Assembly: GCF_014200755.1 (NCBI RefSeq) | Contig: NZ_JACHCM010000010.1 | Location: 1 to 64,000, forward strand | Direction: 5' to 3' | Source: Rhodanobacter sp. ANJX3 | GTDB taxonomy: Bacteria > Pseudomonadota > Gammaproteobacteria > Xanthomonadales > Rhodanobacteraceae | Length of the DNA stretch: 64,000 bases | Part shown: positions 1 through 8,462 of the stretch, in pieces | Layout: each line of letters opens with the position of its first letter | How positions within the stretch are numbered: the stretch's first letter is position 1 | Notes under the pieces: model-generated | Told to the model about the DNA's origin: nothing | The model's input: the letters and a program-made list of their open reading frames with translations, nothing else | Databases searched by the model: none | Made by a program: the position numbers and the translations under genes

Positions 1-155
<155 letters not shown>

Positions 156-203
156 AGTGACGCTATTCGACATGCTGGCTCCTTGCTGGCTCTTGTCTGG
201 AGA

Positions 204-893
204 TCAATCCGTGCAGTTGTCGTAGACGAAATCGATCAGACTTTTGTCGGAAACATCTTGTGGATTAGCCATTTGCAGCTTGAATCCCCCAAGCATATCG
301 TCGTTGCATATTTCAACGTCTTTGCGCTGTGCCCCATCTTGCAATGTGCAGACGCCACCAAAACTATGATTGGCGTGTGTCCTACCTATCGGCAGATCGA
401 TGAGCTTGCTGCATCCAATGATCTTGCCGCTATGCTTCTGATGTGCCAATGACTCATTGAACGAATCAATCCGATCGTTCGGATCACGGTAAGGCACCAC
501 ATAGACACCACATTCGTGCTCGCCCCCACCGCCACTTGGCATCACACAGTATGACTTGCCGTTAATGATGTCCTTCTCATTGCGCGCCAACACAGCTACG
601 CGCGCGGCATAGACTTGTCGCAGACAAGCCACGTCCTGGCAAATGGCGCGAGTGTATTGAATCCAGTTACGCTGTTCTTTAGCCAAAGCCTTTTTATCGA
701 CAGCTTCCGACACCGCCGCCTGTGCCGTCTTGTAGGCTTGCTGCAGCTTGCTATCCAGCGCAGACGTCTCAGTATCACTACAGATCAGCTTTTCCGTAGG
801 GGCTGTCGCCTTGCTGCAATCGAAGCTGGCGGCGAATGCACTAGGTACCAGACCCACCAAGCCAAGCATAAAAAGAAACTTCATTGCGAGCAT
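204..893 (-). CDS. Exported LprI-type lysozyme-inhibitor protein, copy 1 (candidate T4SS immunity protein)
   Basis: This 229-residue protein starts with a clear signal peptide ending in PSAFA, followed by FDCSKATAPTEKLICSD, the hallmark of the LprI/DUF1311 domain (about residues 22-110). Six or more cysteines suit an oxidising periplasm. The C-terminal half (NHSFGGVC, EICNDDM) is shared with the paralogue at 3781-4476 but is not a domain I can name. LprI proteins inhibit lysozyme, and several X-T4SS immunity proteins protect the periplasm against peptidoglycan hydrolases, so a role as antidote to the neighbouring effector is inferred. The first ATG is preferred because it gives a signal peptide of exactly the same length as in the paralogue. 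A virD4 remnant lies just upstream. Confidence 0.85.
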   Translation of the reverse strand: MLAMKFLFMLGLVGLVPSAFAASFDCSKATAPTEKLICSDTETSALDSKLQQAYKTAQAAVSEAVDKKALAKEQRNWIQYTRAICQDVACLRQVYAARVAVLARNEKDIINGKSYCVMPSGGGGEHECGVYVVPYRDPNDRIDSFNESLAHQKHSGKIIGCSKLIDLPIGRTHANHSFGGVCTLQDGAQRKDVEICNDDMLGGFKLQMANPQDVSDKSLIDFVYDNCTD

Positions 894-962
894 CGTTTAC
901 GCTCTTATGGTGAGGGCAAGTAAAATTTCAAATACACTTTTGTCATTAAAAATTCCTTGTTG

Positions 963-1058
963 TTAGCGACCCTTATACTGGCCACCCAGGATGCTATGCG
1001 GCGTACGTCCGCAGGCCTGTTTTTTCAGGTCAGACAGTTTGGAGAAGCTGACGTCGCC
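963..1058 (-). pseudogene. virD4 remnant (N-terminal segment)
   Basis: Read on the minus strand, these 31 codons give GDVSFSKLSDLKK, then a divergent QACG, then RTPHSIL and QYKGR followed by TAA. This matches residues 95-127 of the intact VirD4 at 4584-6398 (GDASFAKLSDLKK, RTPQSIL, KYQGHY), at roughly two thirds identity with one codon gap. Nothing on either side continues the match and no start codon is attached, so it is a relic. It sits between the effector gene and LprI copy 1, just as intact virD4 sits before LprI copy 2. This points to an old duplication of a virD4-lprI unit followed by loss of one coupling-protein gene. Confidence 0.82.
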
Positions 1059-1107
1059 AAGCCGACAAACGCATCGCCGAATGCTGTAAATCAAGGACGA
1101 GCGCCTC

Positions 1108-2736
1108 CTATCGACCTGGGCTGCCTGGCGCAGGCCCTTGTGACGCCTGTTGGTTGATCTGCGTGTTCTGCGCTTGAATCTGACCCATCATCTGCGCCTG
1201 TTGCTGGTCGTGTTGCTGAATCTGCTGAATTGATTGATTGGGTTGCGGCGGCGGAGTATTCAAATCGACGGTGGCCGGGATGGATAGAAAGCTCGATCCA
1301 TGAAAACCGATCTTCATATTCGTTTCGTCAAGATGAATAATCGTGAGATTTTCTCCAGTAATTTTGTTTGCATGGCAGGCAGCAGTGAACTGCAACAAGC
1401 GATTCTCAGAGGCGTCGGGAATACGCGTCTTCAATTCGTTGTATAGCGCGTTGTTGGGACTAAACGCACTGCGCGGATCGTCCAGGGCCAGCCCCTGGTT
1501 CGGAATTACTGACTTCGTCGAGGCCGGGTTGGGCTGCTGCAGCGCGGAAAGACCGAGCGCTTGCACCTGATGTTGATCGTGAATGGCTTTCAGGGTATTC
1601 GGGCCAGCGACTCCATCCTGCCCCAAGCCGTGGTCGAGCTGAAAGGCAAGCACCGCAGCTTTGGTGGCGGGGCCGTAATGTTCGTTGAGCTGGACTTGGG
1701 GATCGATATAGCCAAGTGCTTGTAGGTCGCCCTGTAGAGCTCGCACCGTTTCACTACGTGCGCCCTCTCGAAGCAAGCCTGAAGTATGCGCGGTTTGCTT
1801 TTGCTCTTGCACGCTCCCGTTAGCATGCAGAAATTGTTCCTTGACAGCGTTGTAATCAGAACCTAGCGTCGGCTTAGTAGAGTCAAGGCCAGCCTTCGTC
1901 GGATTAACCAGGGGATCGGCGATAACATTTTGCCATGACTGATGCAGATCGCTCTGAGGGTCTGCATTGCGAATTTTAAGAAATGCGTTTGCACCATTCA
2001 GAGCATGATCCATGCCTGCCTCGATATAACTTGGCTTGTTATCCTTGCTTCTTGGCAAGATACCGGCAACTTGATGCTTTACATCATCAACGTTTTTCAG
2101 CTCACCCTCATTAATGCTCTTGAGTATTTTCGGGTAATATGCATGCCCGCTCTGATTCTCAAGCTTGAGCATAATAGTCGCCAACTTAGCTTGATCATCG
2201 ACTGTAGCGCTCTTATACAGCGATGTAGCCTGTAACTGCTCGACTGCACTGCCGCGGTCTTTATAGCCATCTCCCTTTCGGGTGAGCTGGCCCACCTGCC
2301 TCACATCATGATCATGGACAAAACTAATGCCGTCGTCAGATTTCATGAAGGCGTCTAAATGCGCTTTGACGGTCGCATCCAGCGGGCGTCCATGTTCATC
2401 TTTTATGGTGTGGCCATCGCGACCAAGGTCATTGATCGTCTGCGCCTCTTGTGCACTAGTTAAAGTCCAGCCGGGCTGGTTCGCTGCAGCCCAAGCCTGA
2501 TAGGACGATACTAGCGCCGGCGCCATCTCTGGATGCTGGCCGAGATCGGTCTGTAATGTGCCGAAAGAATATCCGCTGTTTCCCACAGGATGCAGTTTGC
2601 CTTCATGCATGCTACCTGCAAAAGAAAGCTTATTCGAGACGTCGCGACCTCCGACGCTACCCTCGGATGAAACGCCTACGGCAAAGTATGCAAGTGCCTT
2701 TATTTCTGAATCGCTCAGATTGGAATCGATAGCCAT
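1108..2736 (-). CDS. X-T4SS effector: peptidoglycan-targeting protein with XVIPCD-like C-terminus
   Basis: This 542-residue protein has no signal peptide. Residues 1-270 look like a lysozyme-type catalytic domain: a candidate Glu25 in SSEGS and a GYSFGTLQTDLG segment at 55-66 that recalls the active-site strand of lysozymes. Residues 321-385 are a peptidoglycan-binding-1 domain (LLREGARSETVRALQ, YGPATKAAVLAFQ, DGVAGPNTL). From about 418 (DDPRSAFSPNNALY) to the end is a domain like XVIPCD, the VirD4-interacting signal of Xanthomonadales T4SS effectors, ending in the usual glutamine-rich tail. The inferred job is delivery into neighbouring bacteria to cut their wall. It lies 35 bases after the exported protein at 2772-3539, has the SD AAGGAA, and its locus is AT-richer than the rest of the window. 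Confidence 0.85.
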   Translation of the reverse strand: MAIDSNLSDSEIKALAYFAVGVSSEGSVGGRDVSNKLSFAGSMHEGKLHPVGNSGYSFGTLQTDLGQHPEMAPALVSSYQAWAAANQPGWTLTSAQEAQTINDLGRDGHTIKDEHGRPLDATVKAHLDAFMKSDDGISFVHDHDVRQVGQLTRKGDGYKDRGSAVEQLQATSLYKSATVDDQAKLATIMLKLENQSGHAYYPKILKSINEGELKNVDDVKHQVAGILPRSKDNKPSYIEAGMDHALNGANAFLKIRNADPQSDLHQSWQNVIADPLVNPTKAGLDSTKPTLGSDYNAVKEQFLHANGSVQEQKQTAHTSGLLREGARSETVRALQGDLQALGYIDPQVQLNEHYGPATKAAVLAFQLDHGLGQDGVAGPNTLKAIHDQHQVQALGLSALQQPNPASTKSVIPNQGLALDDPRSAFSPNNALYNELKTRIPDASENRLLQFTAACHANKITGENLTIIHLDETNMKIGFHGSSFLSIPATVDLNTPPPQPNQSIQQIQQHDQQQAQMMGQIQAQNTQINQQASQGPAPGSPGR

Positions 2737-2771
2737 TTTTTTGTTCCTTCAAAAATCAGACAATTTCGCCT

Positions 2772-3539
2772 TCACTTTGTGCAAAGTCGAATATTTGTTC
2801 GAGACGATTTGACGATTTTTAAATAATCCGCCGCTTGATTTGGCGGCCAGTCGTTCGTCACTTCGCTATCCTTTCGCCCGGCATCGACAACGTACGGATT
2901 TAGCGTATCAATGCATTCGCTATATAAGCCAACCTTGTACTGCGTGATTGCCACATCGTTGCGAATATCGCCCAGATCGATAAAGTTAAGAGTAGCGGTA
3001 CATTTTTTCAATAACGGCTGAAGCGTGACAAGTGCTGTTTTGTAATCTTTCCTGAGGTACAACTTTTTGAAATTACTTCGGGCCTTATCGACCTCATCCG
3101 AAGAACACCCTTCAGGAACAGTTAGATACTGTCCTTTAAAACCACCATTTGCTCCACAAAATCCACTGCATTCTTTGGGGGTATCCGCCAAGACATCGAT
3201 ACCTTTATCTGTCTTAGTGAATTTAACTTTGCAAACGGCGCCATTCTCACTGTCGGTCGCAGAACCTTCTCCATTGATAACCGCACCCTGGATATGGCAC
3301 ACATCTTCGCCGGTTGTTGACTGAAGTTCGAAGATCGTTGTTCCCGTTTTCGTTTTTGAGATGGACAGATTCCCCCATCCAGCCTCAGTCGTGTACTTGC
3401 CGGGCGGGACAGTATCTGAGGCCGCGGATTTTGGAGGATGGTCCTCAGGTTGCGCTCCAACTTCTGCCGCAAGAGAAAGAAAAAGCACCACGGCGCTTAA
3501 GCCCGAGACGACGTGGGTTACATATCGGCGTTTAGTCAC
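2772..3539 (-). CDS. Exported protein of unknown family, candidate immunity protein
   Basis: I do not recognise this family. A GTG start at 3539 is chosen because GAGGGT lies about six bases upstream and the protein then opens with a normal signal peptide (VTKRRYVTHVVSGLSAVVLF, cleavage near VGAQ). An ATG seven codons earlier lacks a ribosome site. The mature N-terminal part is beta-rich with paired cysteines (CHIQG, CKVKF, ECSGFCGANGGFKGQY). After about residue 140 it turns helical, with a TPR-like look (FKKLYLRKDYKTALVTLQPLL). It directly precedes the effector gene in the same direction with a 35-base gap, which is the usual immunity-effector layout in X-T4SS loci. Function is inferred from context only. 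Confidence 0.7.
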   Translation of the reverse strand: MTKRRYVTHVVSGLSAVVLFLSLAAEVGAQPEDHPPKSAASDTVPPGKYTTEAGWGNLSISKTKTGTTIFELQSTTGEDVCHIQGAVINGEGSATDSENGAVCKVKFTKTDKGIDVLADTPKECSGFCGANGGFKGQYLTVPEGCSSDEVDKARSNFKKLYLRKDYKTALVTLQPLLKKCTATLNFIDLGDIRNDVAITQYKVGLYSECIDTLNPYVVDAGRKDSEVTNDWPPNQAADYLKIVKSSRTNIRLCTK

Positions 3540-3780
3540 TGGTCTACCCTCACATAGCATTGATTTCTTTTAGAAACTGTCTCGCCGAGTCGCTGTTTCC
3601 GAACCGTATTGAAGCTGACCAAATGAATAAGTGCTTTTAGCAAGCCCTGCATAGGAAAAGTGATTCGAGTCAACCTCTTTTCCTCCTAGCTCAGTGGCAA
3701 CATAAATGTACGCAGCTGTTCGCGAGTAATAGTGACGCTATCGGACATGACAGACTACTTTCTGATTCGTGTGAGGGGCA

Positions 3781-4476
3781 TCAGCCCCCATAGCATTGGG
3801 CGTAGATGAAATCGATCAAATGCTTATCGGACGCATCCTGCGCACTGACCGTTTGCACATGGAAATGACCGAACATGTCATCGTTGCAGATCTCCACATT
3901 CTTGCGCTGCGAATCATCCTGCAAGACGCAGAAGCCGCCAAAACTATGGTTACTGCCGGCCGTGCCCACCGGCAGATCAATCAGCCGGTTGCAGCCGATG
4001 ATTCGGCCCTTCTGCTTTTGCTGCGTCAGCGATTGGTTGAACGAGTCAACTCGGTAGTTGGGATCTCGAATGGGCACCACATTTACGCATTCACGGCCAC
4101 TAGGGTTGCCATCATTTGGCGTTTCACAGTGTGAGTACACCTCGCCATCGAGGATATTTTTTTCATTACGCGCCAGCACGGCTATACGAGCGGTATAGAC
4201 CTGTCGCAAACAAGACGCCTCCTGGCAAATGCCACGAGTATATTGAATCCAGTTACGTTGCTCTTTAGCCAACTCCCTTTTTCCATACGCATCAGTTGCG
4301 GTCAATGCCGTCTTGTAGGCTTGCTGCAGTTTGCTATCCAGGGCAGACGTCTCAGCATCACTACAGATCAGCTTTTCCGTGGAGGATGCCGCTTTGCTGC
4401 AATCGAAGCTGGCGGCAAAAGCATGAGGCGCCAGCGCCATCAGGCATAGCGCAAAAACAAGCTTTGTCAAACGCAT
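3781..4476 (-). CDS. Exported LprI-type lysozyme-inhibitor protein, copy 2 (candidate T4SS immunity protein)
   Basis: This paralogue of the protein at 204-893 is nearly identical over FDCSK, TEKLICSD, ETSALDSKLQQAYKTA and KEQRNWIQYTR, with a signal peptide ending in PHAFA. The LprI/DUF1311 domain covers about residues 22-105 and the C-terminal half keeps NHSFGGFC and EICNDDM. The ATG at 4476 is chosen over the upstream ATGs at 4491 and 4509 because GAGGAA lies eight bases before it and the signal peptide then equals that of copy 1. It follows virD4 by 107 bases in the same direction. The two copies differ most between residues 40 and 60 and around residue 110-130. This may reflect protection against different hydrolases. 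Confidence 0.85.
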   Translation of the reverse strand: MRLTKLVFALCLMALAPHAFAASFDCSKAASSTEKLICSDAETSALDSKLQQAYKTALTATDAYGKRELAKEQRNWIQYTRGICQEASCLRQVYTARIAVLARNEKNILDGEVYSHCETPNDGNPSGRECVNVVPIRDPNYRVDSFNQSLTQQKQKGRIIGCNRLIDLPVGTAGSNHSFGGFCVLQDDSQRKNVEICNDDMFGHFHVQTVSAQDASDKHLIDFIYAQCYGG

Positions 4477-4583
4477 CGAGTAGTTCCTCATCGCTGGTCC
4501 AGGGGACATTTCAAATAGGATCCCGTCATGGACTCATCTCCTTTTATTGGCTCGGCTTATTGCCACTGAAAAAGGACTTTTAT

Positions 4584-6398
4584 TCATTGCCGCAACGCCG
4601 CGGCGGCTCGATCGCTCTTCGCATCGATGACGTCACTCGGCGCTTCCAACAAGGACGTTTGCCCCACCCGCCCGATCTTCACCGGCTCGATGCTCGCCCG
4701 CTTTTTGAAGTTGCTGTCCTTGAAAAACCAGTTCTTCTTGGCGCGGATGGGTTTGCAGCCTTCGTAGAAGATCAGTTCGTCATCGGCGGGGAGTTCCTTG
4801 ATTTCCTGGGGCAGGAACAGCGCGCGCTTTTCCTCGGTGTAGTTGACCGAGACAGTGGAGCGCTGCCCACCGCCACTGCTGCGACTCTGGTGGCGCTTGC
4901 GGATGGTCTTGTAGCCGAGCATTTCGCTGTATTCGGTGGCGTCGCTCTGCTCACGCGGCGCGAACACGATCTGCGCGCCGTGGTTGGTGATGAAGTTCTG
5001 CGCGTCGTTGTCCCCGTAGGCCGAACGCAGCTGCGCGCGGCTCTGCACGATGCACAAGTCGCGCACGCCGTAGCTGGCCGAGATCGAGATGCGCTTGGCC
5101 CATACGTCCACCCGGCCCATGGCCGTGAACTCGTCCATCAGCATCAGCATCTGGTATTTCAGGTCCGGCTCTTCGCCCAGCTGCTTGGTGAGATTGTTGC
5201 CGATCACGGTGCTGAAGAAGATGTTGAGCAGTTTGCTGCTCTCGTCCAGCTTGTTGGTCGGGATGATCACGTACAGCGTCGTCGGCCGCTTGCGCAGGCT
5301 GCCGATGTCGATGTCCGTGGCATTGGTGGCCGCCGCCAGCACCGGGCTGAGGAACTGCTGCAGCGGTGCCTGCATGGTGGCGATGACGGAGGAGAAGGTC
5401 TGCTCGGCCAGGCCGGCGAGGTTGCCGAATACCGTGCGCGTTTGCGGGCTGACGAACGCATAGCTGGGATCTTTCAGAATGTTTTGCAGCATCTCCTTGG
5501 TACTCTGGCCGTCCGTACCGCTGGAGAAACGCAGGATGCGCTCGAGGCTGGGAAATTTCGGCGAGGTATTGATATCCGGCATCACCAGCGGTGGCGCTCG
5601 GCCGGTCATCAACTGACGGAACTCCTCGTCCCACGCCTCGAACAGGTAAGAAGCAAAGGCGGTGAACGCCGCGCGACCCTGCGAGGTCCAGAACGGATCC
5701 TTGCCCTGCTCGTCCGGATAAAGAATGGCCGCGATGGTCTGGATTTCGCCGATGCGCTTGCCCGGGTCCATGCCGGCCAGGGTGCTCATAGGATTGAAGC
5801 GGTGGGTATTGCCCGCTTCGTCGTACGGCGCCCACACGCGTATGGCCTGCCCCTGCGACTCGCGCCAGCCGCTGGTGGCTTTGAACAGCTCGCCTTTCAA
5901 GTCCAGCACCACCATCGACTGCAGATACGACAGCAGCACCGGAATCGCGATGCTGGTGGTCTTACCCGAGCGGGTCGGGCTGATAGTGATGACGTGCTGC
6001 GCGCCGCCCAGCCACAGATAATGGCCCTGATACTTGCCGACCAGGATGCTTTGCGGCGTGCGCGTCAGCAGCCCGGCCTTTTTCAGGTCGGACAGTTTCG
6101 CGAAGCTCGCATCGCCGTGCAGGGATTCGGCCTTGCCCTTGAAGATCGGGATCAGCAGTATCGCCCACACCAGCAGTGGCAAGCCGAAGCCGACGGCGCC
6201 GGCCGCTTTTATCTTGCCGACGTACGGCGCGACCTGCGGCAGATCCAGCGCCTGAAAGTACTGCCACCAGGTGTTCCAGGCCACAGGCACGTTTTTCAGC
6301 CCAAGCATCCACAGCACCAGCCAGTCCGCGAAGTAGAGGCCGCCCACCAAGGCCGCCAACAGCAACGCCAATGCAAAAACCAGCTTGCCCGTACTCAT
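4584..6398 (-). CDS. virD4: Type IV secretion coupling protein VirD4
   Basis: This 604-residue inner-membrane ATPase recruits effectors to the T4SS channel. Two membrane segments lie at about 6-34 and 68-86. The P-loop SPTRSGKTT is at 140-148 and the Walker B segment MLMLMDEF at 417-424, with VVLDLKGE (163-170) also typical of the VirD4/TraG family. The SD GGAGAT precedes the ATG. In Xanthomonadales killing systems VirD4 binds the XVIPCD tail of effectors, and such an effector lies 1.8 kb downstream. The usual partners virB1-virB11 are absent here and may lie beyond base 1 or elsewhere in the genome. The base composition is closer to the chromosome than that of the small genes downstream. Confidence 0.95.
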   Translation of the reverse strand: MSTGKLVFALALLLAALVGGLYFADWLVLWMLGLKNVPVAWNTWWQYFQALDLPQVAPYVGKIKAAGAVGFGLPLLVWAILLIPIFKGKAESLHGDASFAKLSDLKKAGLLTRTPQSILVGKYQGHYLWLGGAQHVITISPTRSGKTTSIAIPVLLSYLQSMVVLDLKGELFKATSGWRESQGQAIRVWAPYDEAGNTHRFNPMSTLAGMDPGKRIGEIQTIAAILYPDEQGKDPFWTSQGRAAFTAFASYLFEAWDEEFRQLMTGRAPPLVMPDINTSPKFPSLERILRFSSGTDGQSTKEMLQNILKDPSYAFVSPQTRTVFGNLAGLAEQTFSSVIATMQAPLQQFLSPVLAAATNATDIDIGSLRKRPTTLYVIIPTNKLDESSKLLNIFFSTVIGNNLTKQLGEEPDLKYQMLMLMDEFTAMGRVDVWAKRISISASYGVRDLCIVQSRAQLRSAYGDNDAQNFITNHGAQIVFAPREQSDATEYSEMLGYKTIRKRHQSRSSGGGQRSTVSVNYTEEKRALFLPQEIKELPADDELIFYEGCKPIRAKKNWFFKDSNFKKRASIEPVKIGRVGQTSLLEAPSDVIDAKSDRAAAALRQ

Positions 6399-6574
6399 CG
6401 CTTATCTCCGTTCCGTGGGGAGTCCGATGCTGGTGCAAGCCTTGCTGCCGTGTCAATCCAGATGGATGTATTGCCTGTCCGTAAGCGGCCGCCCTGTGGG
6501 GTAATGAAAGCGGGCTCGGCCTCGCGTCCGATTTCCGGAAGATTTCAGACGCGTGGCAAATCGGCGGCAGGTCA

Positions 6575-7588
6575 TCACATGTCCGAAGCGATCTTCAACA
6601 GCAGCTTGCCGCGGTGGCTGCCGTCGAACAGGCGATTGATGACCTCGGGCGCGTTTTCCAGACCGTCGGCCACGGTTTCCTCGGCCTTGAGCTTGCCCTC
6701 GCGGATCCAGCCGGCCAATGCCTGCACGGCTTCCTTGGTCTTGGTGTAATCGAGTACCAGGAAGCCGCTGACGATAAGGCGCTTGATGATGATCACGCTG
6801 TAGTTGTCGCTGGCGCGACCATCGCTGTTGTAGCCGGAGATCAGCCCGCAGAGCGCGACGCGACCGCCGATGACCATGCGCGACATGACCGCCGCCATGA
6901 TTTCGCCACCGACGTTTTCGAAGTTGACGTGGATACCGTCAGGGGTGGCTTCCTTCAACGCCTGCTTCCAGTTCTCGGCCTTGTAGTCGACGGCGGCATC
7001 GAAGCCCAGTTCGTCGACAAGATATCGGCATTTGTCCGCGCCGCCGGCAATGCCGACCACGCGCGCGCCCATGATCTTGCCGATCTGCCCCGCAATCGAG
7101 CCGACCGAACCGGCCGCCGCGGATACCACCAGCGTTTCGCCGGCTTTGACCGGTGCGATATCGGTCATGCCGTAATACGCGGTGACGCCGCTCATGCCGC
7201 AGGCGCCCAGCAGGGTTGGCAGCGGAATGCCAGGGTCGGCCGGCAGACGCACGTAACCCTTGGCGCTGTCGTTGATAACCAGATAGTCCTGCCAGCCGAT
7301 CAGGCCCTGGACGAGGTCGCCTTCGCTATAACGCGAGGAGCGCGACTTCACCACACGGCCCAGGCCGAAGCCGCGCATCACCTCGCCAATGGCTACCGGC
7401 GGCATGTATTGCGGGATATCGCGCATCCACACGCGATTGGTCGGGTCCATCGAAATGTACAGCGTGCGCACCAGCACTTCGCCGTCTTGCAGCTCATCGA
7501 GCGGCTGCTCGACGAGATCGAAATTGGCGCGCTGCACGAGCCCTTCGGGACGGGTTTTCAGGCGCAGCTGGCGGTTGATCGTGGACAT
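6575..7588 (-). CDS. Zinc-independent NADP-dependent MDR oxidoreductase
   Basis: This 337-residue protein is a medium-chain reductase of the leukotriene B4 dehydrogenase/CurA type, which reduces alpha,beta-unsaturated carbonyls with NADPH. Visible marks are the N-terminal GroES-like part (MDPTNRVWM, VMRGFGLG), the nucleotide loop VSAAAGSVGSIAGQIGK at about residue 145, and NFENVGGE near 235. The alcohol-dehydrogenase zinc ligands are missing. The ATG at 7588 has AGGAAA upstream. It is the last gene of a six-gene minus-strand cluster, 46 bases after an SDR. Together with the acyl-CoA dehydrogenase and SDRs this suggests breakdown of an acyl or ketone substrate. Confidence 0.9.
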   Translation of the reverse strand: MSTINRQLRLKTRPEGLVQRANFDLVEQPLDELQDGEVLVRTLYISMDPTNRVWMRDIPQYMPPVAIGEVMRGFGLGRVVKSRSSRYSEGDLVQGLIGWQDYLVINDSAKGYVRLPADPGIPLPTLLGACGMSGVTAYYGMTDIAPVKAGETLVVSAAAGSVGSIAGQIGKIMGARVVGIAGGADKCRYLVDELGFDAAVDYKAENWKQALKEATPDGIHVNFENVGGEIMAAVMSRMVIGGRVALCGLISGYNSDGRASDNYSVIIIKRLIVSGFLVLDYTKTKEAVQALAGWIREGKLKAEETVADGLENAPEVINRLFDGSHRGKLLLKIASDM

Positions 7589-7634
7589 GATGATTTCCTG
7601 TAGGAACGAATGGAATCGGTGTCGGCCCGGCGCA

Positions 7635-8423
7635 TCAAACGGCCGAAGCGCCGCCGTCGATGCGGAACTCGGCCGCGGTGATGTAACGGCTCTCGTCGGA
7701 GGCGAGATAGAGCACAGCGTAAGCCACGTCGTCGACGTCGCCCAGCCGGCGCAGCGGCACACCGCGAGTGAGTTTCTTCAACGCCTCTTCTTCGCCGAGC
7801 TGCTCAAAGAACGGCTCGACGATGCCGGTGCGGATAAACGAAGGGTGGATCGAGTTGCAGCGCACGTCCATCTTCTGCCGCGCGCAGTCCAGCGCGACGG
7901 ATTTGCTCAGCGATGCCACCGCCGCCTTCGAGGCATTGTAGACGGTGTAGTCGGGATCGACCTTGAACGCGGCCATCGACGAGATATTGATGATCGAACC
8001 CGGCTGATGTTGACGCAGCAGCGGCAGCGCGTATTTGCAACCCAGATAGACCGCGTCGAGATTCACGCCCATCACCCGCTGCCATTCCTTTGGTTGCAGG
8101 CTTTCGACACCGCCAATCGCACCGATGCCCGCATTGTTCACCAGCACCGAGATGCCGCCGAGCACCCCGTTGGCCTCGGCCAGAGCGCTCTGCCAACGGT
8201 CTTCGTCGCGCACGTTCTGCGCCGCCGACCAGGCCACGGTGTCGCCATGTTCCGCGTTGATGGCTTTGGCCACCTCGTAAACGGCGGCTTCATCGATGTC
8301 CGTGAGAAACAACTTGGCGCCGTGACGCGCCAGCAGCCTGGCCATCGCGGCGCCGAGGCCGCCGGCGGCGCCGGTGATAAACGCTTTCTTGCCCGCGACG
8401 CGGTGTGCGGAAACGTGGGTCAT
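7635..8423 (-). CDS. SDR family oxidoreductase (hydroxyacyl/hydroxysteroid dehydrogenase-like)
   Basis: This is a classical short-chain dehydrogenase of 262 residues. It has the NAD(P) loop TGAAGGLG at about 18-25, NNAG at about 95, the catalytic serine in INISS near 147, and YNASK as the Tyr-Lys pair near 160. Asp in FLTDID after the second strand favours NAD over NADP. It most resembles 3-hydroxybutyrate, cyclopentanol or 3-beta/17-beta-hydroxysteroid dehydrogenases. The true substrate cannot be read from sequence. The gap to the next SDR upstream is 39 bases and the two are clearly different family members, so probably they act at separate steps. Confidence 0.88.
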   Translation of the reverse strand: MTHVSAHRVAGKKAFITGAAGGLGAAMARLLARHGAKLFLTDIDEAAVYEVAKAINAEHGDTVAWSAAQNVRDEDRWQSALAEANGVLGGISVLVNNAGIGAIGGVESLQPKEWQRVMGVNLDAVYLGCKYALPLLRQHQPGSIINISSMAAFKVDPDYTVYNASKAAVASLSKSVALDCARQKMDVRCNSIHPSFIRTGIVEPFFEQLGEEEALKKLTRGVPLRRLGDVDDVAYAVLYLASDESRYITAAEFRIDGGASAV

Positions 8424-8462
8424 GCGGAAACTCCAGAGTAAATAATGAGACGACCGAACCGA

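Noticed and set aside
3765-3790. Short GC hairpin at the end of lprI copy 2
   Set aside because: The stem is only five pairs and there is no T run, so it is not called as a terminator.
4296-6749. Very long open frame on the plus strand opposite virD4
   Set aside because: It is a GC-driven shadow of virD4; it has no family resemblance, no ribosome site and a composition-biased Arg/Ala/Gln-rich product.
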